Shown here: in pieces, positions 9,062 through 12,402 of the stretch | How positions within the stretch are numbered: position 1 is the first letter of the stretch | How the letters are laid out: the number at the start of each line of letters is the position of its first letter | DNA from: Phoronis ovalis | Taxonomy: Eukaryota; Phoronida; Phoronidae | Direction of reading: 5' to 3' | Assembly (NCBI GenBank): GCA_028565635.1 | Contig: JAOXYB010045415.1 | Span: forward strand, 1-12,402 | Length of the DNA: 12,402 nucleotides | Notes under the pieces: generated by a model | Told to the model about the DNA's origin: nothing | Database searches by the model: none | The model's input: only the letters and a program-made list of their open reading frames with translations | Position numbers and translations under genes: made by a program

Positions 9062-9660
9062 ATGTTATGTGCCCTCTCGGGAACAAACATAGCTGCTAGC
9101 CTGGCTAGTCGGCCATATTGGAAGTAGTCTTGGACCAAATTTTACCTGATCTGTACTTTGATATGTACTTACTCTGTACTAAATAGGAAGATGATTAGAT
9201 AAAAAATGAAGCTGTTAATTATTGTGACGTACATTCTCAAGAACATGCATGGCTGCCAGTCTTGAAAGTGATTCAGGTCGATCAAACTTTCAATCTGTAT
9301 TTTTTTTCCTGTACCGAATATGAAGCTGGTCGGATAAAAAGGAAAGCAATTATTGTAAGACAAAGAAAGTGTTACAAACAACAAAATGTCAAAGATTTGC
9401 ATTGGCATTTGACCTACTTCTCAAGGTCATTTTAAAATATAATTATTGCACCTAGCCTAATATGCTCACCAACCTGTGGCATTTCTATATATCCACCTTT
9501 GAATCATCCAGTCAACACTTCATGTTTCTTGAAATGGACACAATGTGACATATGCTCTCTGGGAACAAACATGAATGCCAATCAGCCATATTGGAAGTGA
9601 ACAAGGTCAAAACCCTGTACCCAATATGAATTAGCTGCATGATCAAATAACAAGAAATTT
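9062..9660 (+). repeat. Array of diverged interspersed-repeat units (copy 1)
   Basis: A block with GTGCCCTCTCGGGAACAAAC, then GGCCATATTGGAAGT, GTACC-AATATGAAGCTG and ATTCTCAAGGTCATTTTAAA recurs here and again at 11736-12277. The block from 9067 shares 24 identical bases with 12068-12091. Within this stretch the GGAAGT...TATGAAGCTG...GATAAAAA half appears at least twice (about 9110-9215 and 9260-9345), and a third partial copy lies at 9548-9655. There is no coding potential. It looks like an old non-autonomous repeat family. Confidence 0.75.
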
Positions 9661-9668
9661 ACAATGGC

Positions 9669-9880
9669 AGATGCCCATCTCATCCCTAGAATGTTCTAGG
9701 TAGTATGCGATTGTAACCCTGGTGGGTAGTCACTTTGATGTGGATGCACTTAGTCTATGTAAAGCGAAGTATAGTATACAGTAAATGTTGAAGGTTTGGA
9801 CATCATTTGACAAAATGTTCAACGTCATTCTAAAATGCTACCTAGCCTAATTAATACACCCAACCACCTTTTGCAACTGT
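9669..9880 (+). repeat. Second repeat type, paired with 11462-11735
   Basis: It starts with 24 bases identical to 11462-11485 (beginning AGATGCCCATCTCATCCC), then GTTCTAGGTAG, CCCTGGTGGGTA, AGTCACTTT, AAATGTTGAAG-TTTGGA, ATTCTAAAATGCTA and CACCCAACCAC. Its end resembles part of the first repeat type, so the two types are probably portions of one larger family. Confidence 0.75.
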
Positions 9881-9897
9881 TATATATACAGTTGCAA
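9871..9897. repeat. Perfect hairpin at the end of a repeat copy
   Basis: TTGCAACTGT, a 7-base TATATAT loop, then ACAGTTGCAA: a 10-bp perfect stem. It lies at the 3' edge of the repeat copy and is not present in the matching copy near 11670. Confidence 0.8.
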
Positions 9898-10037
9898 CTG
9901 CATGTACTGTTTCCTAATAATATTATCAAGAGTGTGTTATGAGTTTTTTTATTAAGGTAGCAAGGTGTGCTATGAGATATGTAATTACACTGTGGATGTA
10001 CTTGATAAACCGGAATTAGTAAAAGTAACTAAACAAG

Positions 10038-10348
10038 ATGGCTAGAAATGTATGCTCATTTAAAGTAAGGGGTATAGCCAGTATAGGTTATTCTCGTAAA
10101 CGAAGAGAAATATTTGTTAATAGGTTAAAAACAAAAAATATAATATTGTATGTTTGCAAGAAACACATAGTAGGCAGGAGACTCAGAGATTTTGGACAAA
10201 TGATTGGTGTTATAGTTTAAAAACCTTATTTAGCCATTGTTCAAGCTCAGCAGTGGGTGTAGCTATCTTATTAAGAGCAGTCTTCCAGAACATTGATACA
10301 TTCTATTGCTGCAAACTTATGAGTAGGGTATTACGTTATGTTTATTAA
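10038..10348 (+). pseudogene. Fragment of a LINE retrotransposon ORF2 endonuclease, frameshifted
   Basis: Two overlapping open frames together match the start of an apurinic-type endonuclease domain of a non-LTR retrotransposon. The first frame gives NVCSFKVRGIA, then KRREIF and LKTKNIILYVC. The second, from about 10151, gives LQETHSRQETQRFWTNDW, SHCSSSAVGVAIL, and ends in a stop near 10348. The QETH motif carries the catalytic glutamate. GVAIL matches the strand usually written RGVAIL. The asparagine expected in the FNVRG motif is lysine here. Together with the frameshift near 10145-10153 and early stops, this marks a dead copy. No reverse transcriptase follows. The sequence style is L1/Tx1-like, but the clade is not certain. 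Confidence 0.75.
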
Positions 10349-10366
10349 TTGATTGTCAATCCATTA

Positions 10367-10963
10367 ACACAGCGAGAAATGAATAAAAATTTGTTCGGCT
10401 ACGACGATTAATATCTATCAAATTCTTAAATATCCGTCAGATATCCGATGGTGCTACGATCGTAGCGGTCATAGATTTGACATGAATTCGACAAAGATAA
10501 GTATGCTGCGTTGCAATAAATGGCTGCTGGCTTCGTCGGCTACACCAGAGTAGCCGCATTAAGTGGCTAAGTTAATATTCGCTGATTATCTGGAAATGTA
10601 ATGTTATATGTTTTTTGGTTACGATTACAGTAGAATTTGAAATAAAAAAGTTAGTATGTGACAAAAATTTACAATCAGTACTAACGCTGGTAACCAGGTG
10701 TTAGGTGGTAGCTGGTCTGGGTATATTAATTTTTTTGCTGATAACTCATTCAACTCAACAGAAACAATAATCTATTTGTTTTCAAAAAGGTAAACAATTC
10801 ACGTTCTACTAAGATAAGATTAACAAATTATATTGCCAACGTATTAGCTCGCTCAGTTCGCTACGTCATCAGATCTGACTTAGCCAGCGCAGCCAATACG
10901 GTTAAGAATTTGACAGGAATACTCTGAATTTAGCCGTCAGATTATTAAAATTTTTCCCTGTGT
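10367..10963. mobile_element. Possible foldback or MITE-like element
   Basis: The two ends look like imperfect inverted repeats: ACACAGCGAGAAA at 10367-10379 against TTTTTCCCTGTGT at 10951-10963 (reverse complement ACACAGGGAAAAA). Further inside, TCAAATTCTTAA (about 10418-10429) is matched by TTAAGAATTTGA (about 10903-10914). TAACAC lies at both edges (10365-10370 and 10963-10968), overlapping the repeats, so target duplication cannot be fixed. Inside are a 14-bp palindrome GCTACGATCGTAGC (10453-10466), a hairpin CGGCTAC-ACCAGA-GTAGCCG (10537-10556) and a palindrome TCAGATCTGA near 10870. No transposase is present. CAGGGAAAA ends recall hAT elements, but this is weak. Confidence 0.45.
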
Positions 10964-11077
10964 AACACATTCAATACTCAATGTTTACTGTCTTTCGTTT
11001 CGATGGTAGTAACATTTACTCCAGCGAGCCATTTACCTTAACCCTTACAATGAAATTTGAATAAGAGATTGCCTTAC

Positions 11078-11239
11078 CACCATATTCTGCTTCGAATTTC
11101 CAGCAAGTTGCCTTTCCGAGAATAGATGCTGGGCAGCTCTCAGTCACACCCGTCACCTTACTAAATGGATCACCACAATCCTTCTTGGAATCGTTCAGTG
11201 CCGAGGAATTGGTACAGCTATAACAATTTAATCCCACAG
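11078..11239 (-). CDS. Ly6/uPAR three-finger domain protein (Quiver-like), one internal exon
   Basis: Read on the - strand, this exon follows acceptor TTTTTTGTACTTTTAG (AG at 11241-11240) and ends at donor GTAAGG (11077-11072). It is two bases, 53 codons and one base, a phase 1-1 exon. The product contains VGLNCYSCTNSS, DCGDPF, ESCPAS and ATCWKFEAEYGG. L-x-CYSC followed by CGDPF is the hallmark of invertebrate Ly6/uPAR (Quiver/Sleepless-like) domains, which are small secreted or GPI-anchored three-finger folds. Five domain cysteines are visible. The signal-peptide exon upstream (higher coordinates) and the exon with the final cysteines and CN motif (lower coordinates) were not found. The open frame runs on past the donor to 11016, but without the expected cysteines. 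The gene is antisense to the DCST gene. Confidence 0.75.
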
Positions 11240-11461
11240 CTAAAAGTACAAAAAAACATATGCTTCATAGTGAAAAAAGGACATGATGTAGCAGATACTG
11301 CTAATTAAGATACTATTAAAATGTGATGTTGATCAATATACTGATGGACAGAAAACAATTAAACTGCCCTGTGCTTTGTCAGGTAGTCTTTTGCAAATAA
11401 AAACAATGTTTTAAACTGTCCCATATGTAATATCAATTTCTTGTATGACATTTGCAATCTC

Positions 11462-11735
11462 AGATGCCCATCTCATCCCTAGAATCAGATCATGTTCTAG
11501 GTAGCAAATGATTTGCAGCCCTGGTGGGTATAGTCACTTTTTGAAGAAGTTGCTTCAAGTCTTACATACATAAAGTGAAGTATCGTATACAATAAATGTT
11601 GAAGATTTGGATCATCACTTGAAACATTCAATGTTATTCTAAAATGCTAGTTAGCCTAACACACCCAACCACTTTTGTTCTTCAAGAATCCACCTTTGAA
11701 TAGCTTAGTCCGCACTGCCAGGTCATTCTTGTATG
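11462..11735 (+). repeat. Second repeat type, copy 2
   Basis: A copy of the 9669-9880 repeat, with the same opening 24 bases, GTTCTAGGTAGC, CCCTGGTGGGTA and AATGTTGAAGATTTGGA. It continues further into AATCCACCTTTGAATAG-CTTAGTC, which links it to the first repeat type. It lies on the upstream side of the Ly6 exon. Confidence 0.75.
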
Positions 11736-12277
11736 TGGCGGAACCTTGGGAATAAACATGGCCACCAGTTGGCCATCTTAGAAGTGATCTGGGTCGAAAT
11801 TACAACTGACCAGCATGGTGACCTGCATTTACCCCGTAACAAATATGAAGCTGATTGGACAACAATTGAAACAGTTATTGCGAAACATAGAAAGCATTAT
11901 GCACAAAAAATGTCGAAGATTTGGATCAGCATGCATTTGTCCCATTCTCAAGGTCATTTTAAAATGTCAGCCACTGTAGCCTATTACATCCAACAACCTA
12001 TGGCCTTCTTGAATCCACCTTCAATCATCTAGTTAATGCTTCGTCTTTCTGGTATGCAACTCAAGTGATGTGCCCTCTCGGGAACAAACATGGCCACTAG
12101 TCGGCTATTTTGGAAGTAATCTGAGTCGAAATTATATTTGACATGCACTTTGACTTATACCACTTACCTTGTATCAACTATAAAGCTGATCAGCTAAAAA
12201 CTGAAACTGTTATTGCAATAGACAATATTTTCGAGAACAAACATATTGAAAGTAATCTGGGTCAAAATTACACCTGA
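11736..12277 (+). repeat. Array of diverged interspersed-repeat units (copy 2)
   Basis: It repeats the block seen at 9062-9660: GGGAATAAACATGGCCACCAG, GGCCATCTTAGAAGTGA, AAATATGAAGCTGATTGG, ATTCTCAAGGTCATTTTAAA, CCACCTTCAATCATCTAGT. A second round starts with GTGCCCTCTCGGGAACAAAC at 12070. A third partial round (AGAACAAACATATTGAAAGT) is cut off after CACCTGA at 12277 by the element that follows. The 99-codon open frame at 11733-12032 is chance reading of the repeat. Confidence 0.75.
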
Positions 12278-12402
12278 GGGGACGTCCATTAATTATGTCA
12301 ACAATTTTTAGGCAATTTTTTACCCCCCCCTCCCCCCCTTGTCAAAAACTGTCAAACTTTCAATGACCCCCCTAATAAAATTATGTCCAAAAAAAATTTA
12401 CC
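12278..12402. mobile_element. Left part of a C-rich non-autonomous transposon-like repeat, cut by the window end
   Basis: It starts GGGGACGTCCATTAATTATG and interrupts a repeat copy that elsewhere continues past this point. A C-rich stretch (eight C, one T, seven C at 12323-12338) is followed by GTCAAAAACTGTCAAAC, GACCCCCCTA and ATTATGTCC. G-rich ends reading GGACGTCCAT-AATTATGTCA with poly-C/G cores are known to me from invertebrate MITE-like repeats. The family name is not recalled, and the right end is missing. Confidence 0.5.

Noticed and set aside
11733-12032. 99-codon open frame
   Set aside because: It lies entirely inside the interspersed repeat, and its other copies are not open in this frame.

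Overview
This is eukaryotic genomic DNA, and everything recognisable in it fits an invertebrate animal. It is AT-rich, with short exons bounded by GT/AG splice sites, long introns full of simple repeats, decayed transposons and foldback elements. The exon content and the interspersed repeats suggest a lophotrochozoan such as a mollusc. That placement is inference from overall character and no single sequence proves it.

The main gene lies on the + strand and is split into at least seven exons (341-523, 1472-1642, 2028-2129, 2384-2507, 4704-4777, 5584-5649, 6129-6342). All reading phases agree across the six introns between them. The spliced product (about 310 residues visible) looks like the N-terminal half of a DCST1/DCST2-type multipass membrane protein. 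This is the DC-STAMP-domain family that includes Drosophila sneaky and C. elegans SPE-42/SPE-49, which act in sperm for fertilisation. Three membrane segments, a cysteine-rich glycosylated ectodomain and a fourth membrane segment can be followed. The gene is open at both ends: a possible upstream exon end lies at 1-41, and the last exon stops at a strong donor (6343) with no acceptable next exon in the following 6 kb.

The large + strand interval after 6343 looks like intronic or intergenic DNA. From about 9.06 kb onward it holds several diverged copies of an interspersed repeat, a broken LINE endonuclease fragment (10038-10348), a possible foldback/MITE element (about 10367-10963) and a C-rich repeat inserted at 12278 that runs off the window. 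On the - strand, 11078-11239 is one clear exon of a secreted or GPI-anchored Ly6/uPAR three-finger protein (Quiver-like, with a CGDPF motif). It belongs to a second gene, which is nested in the DCST intron or lies downstream of it.

Other features are a 470-bp CACT-type microsatellite in intron 341/1472 that carries six exact TGACTCA (AP-1-type) sites, and alternative splice sites at two DCST exons. I found no RNA genes, CRISPR, bacterial or viral genes.
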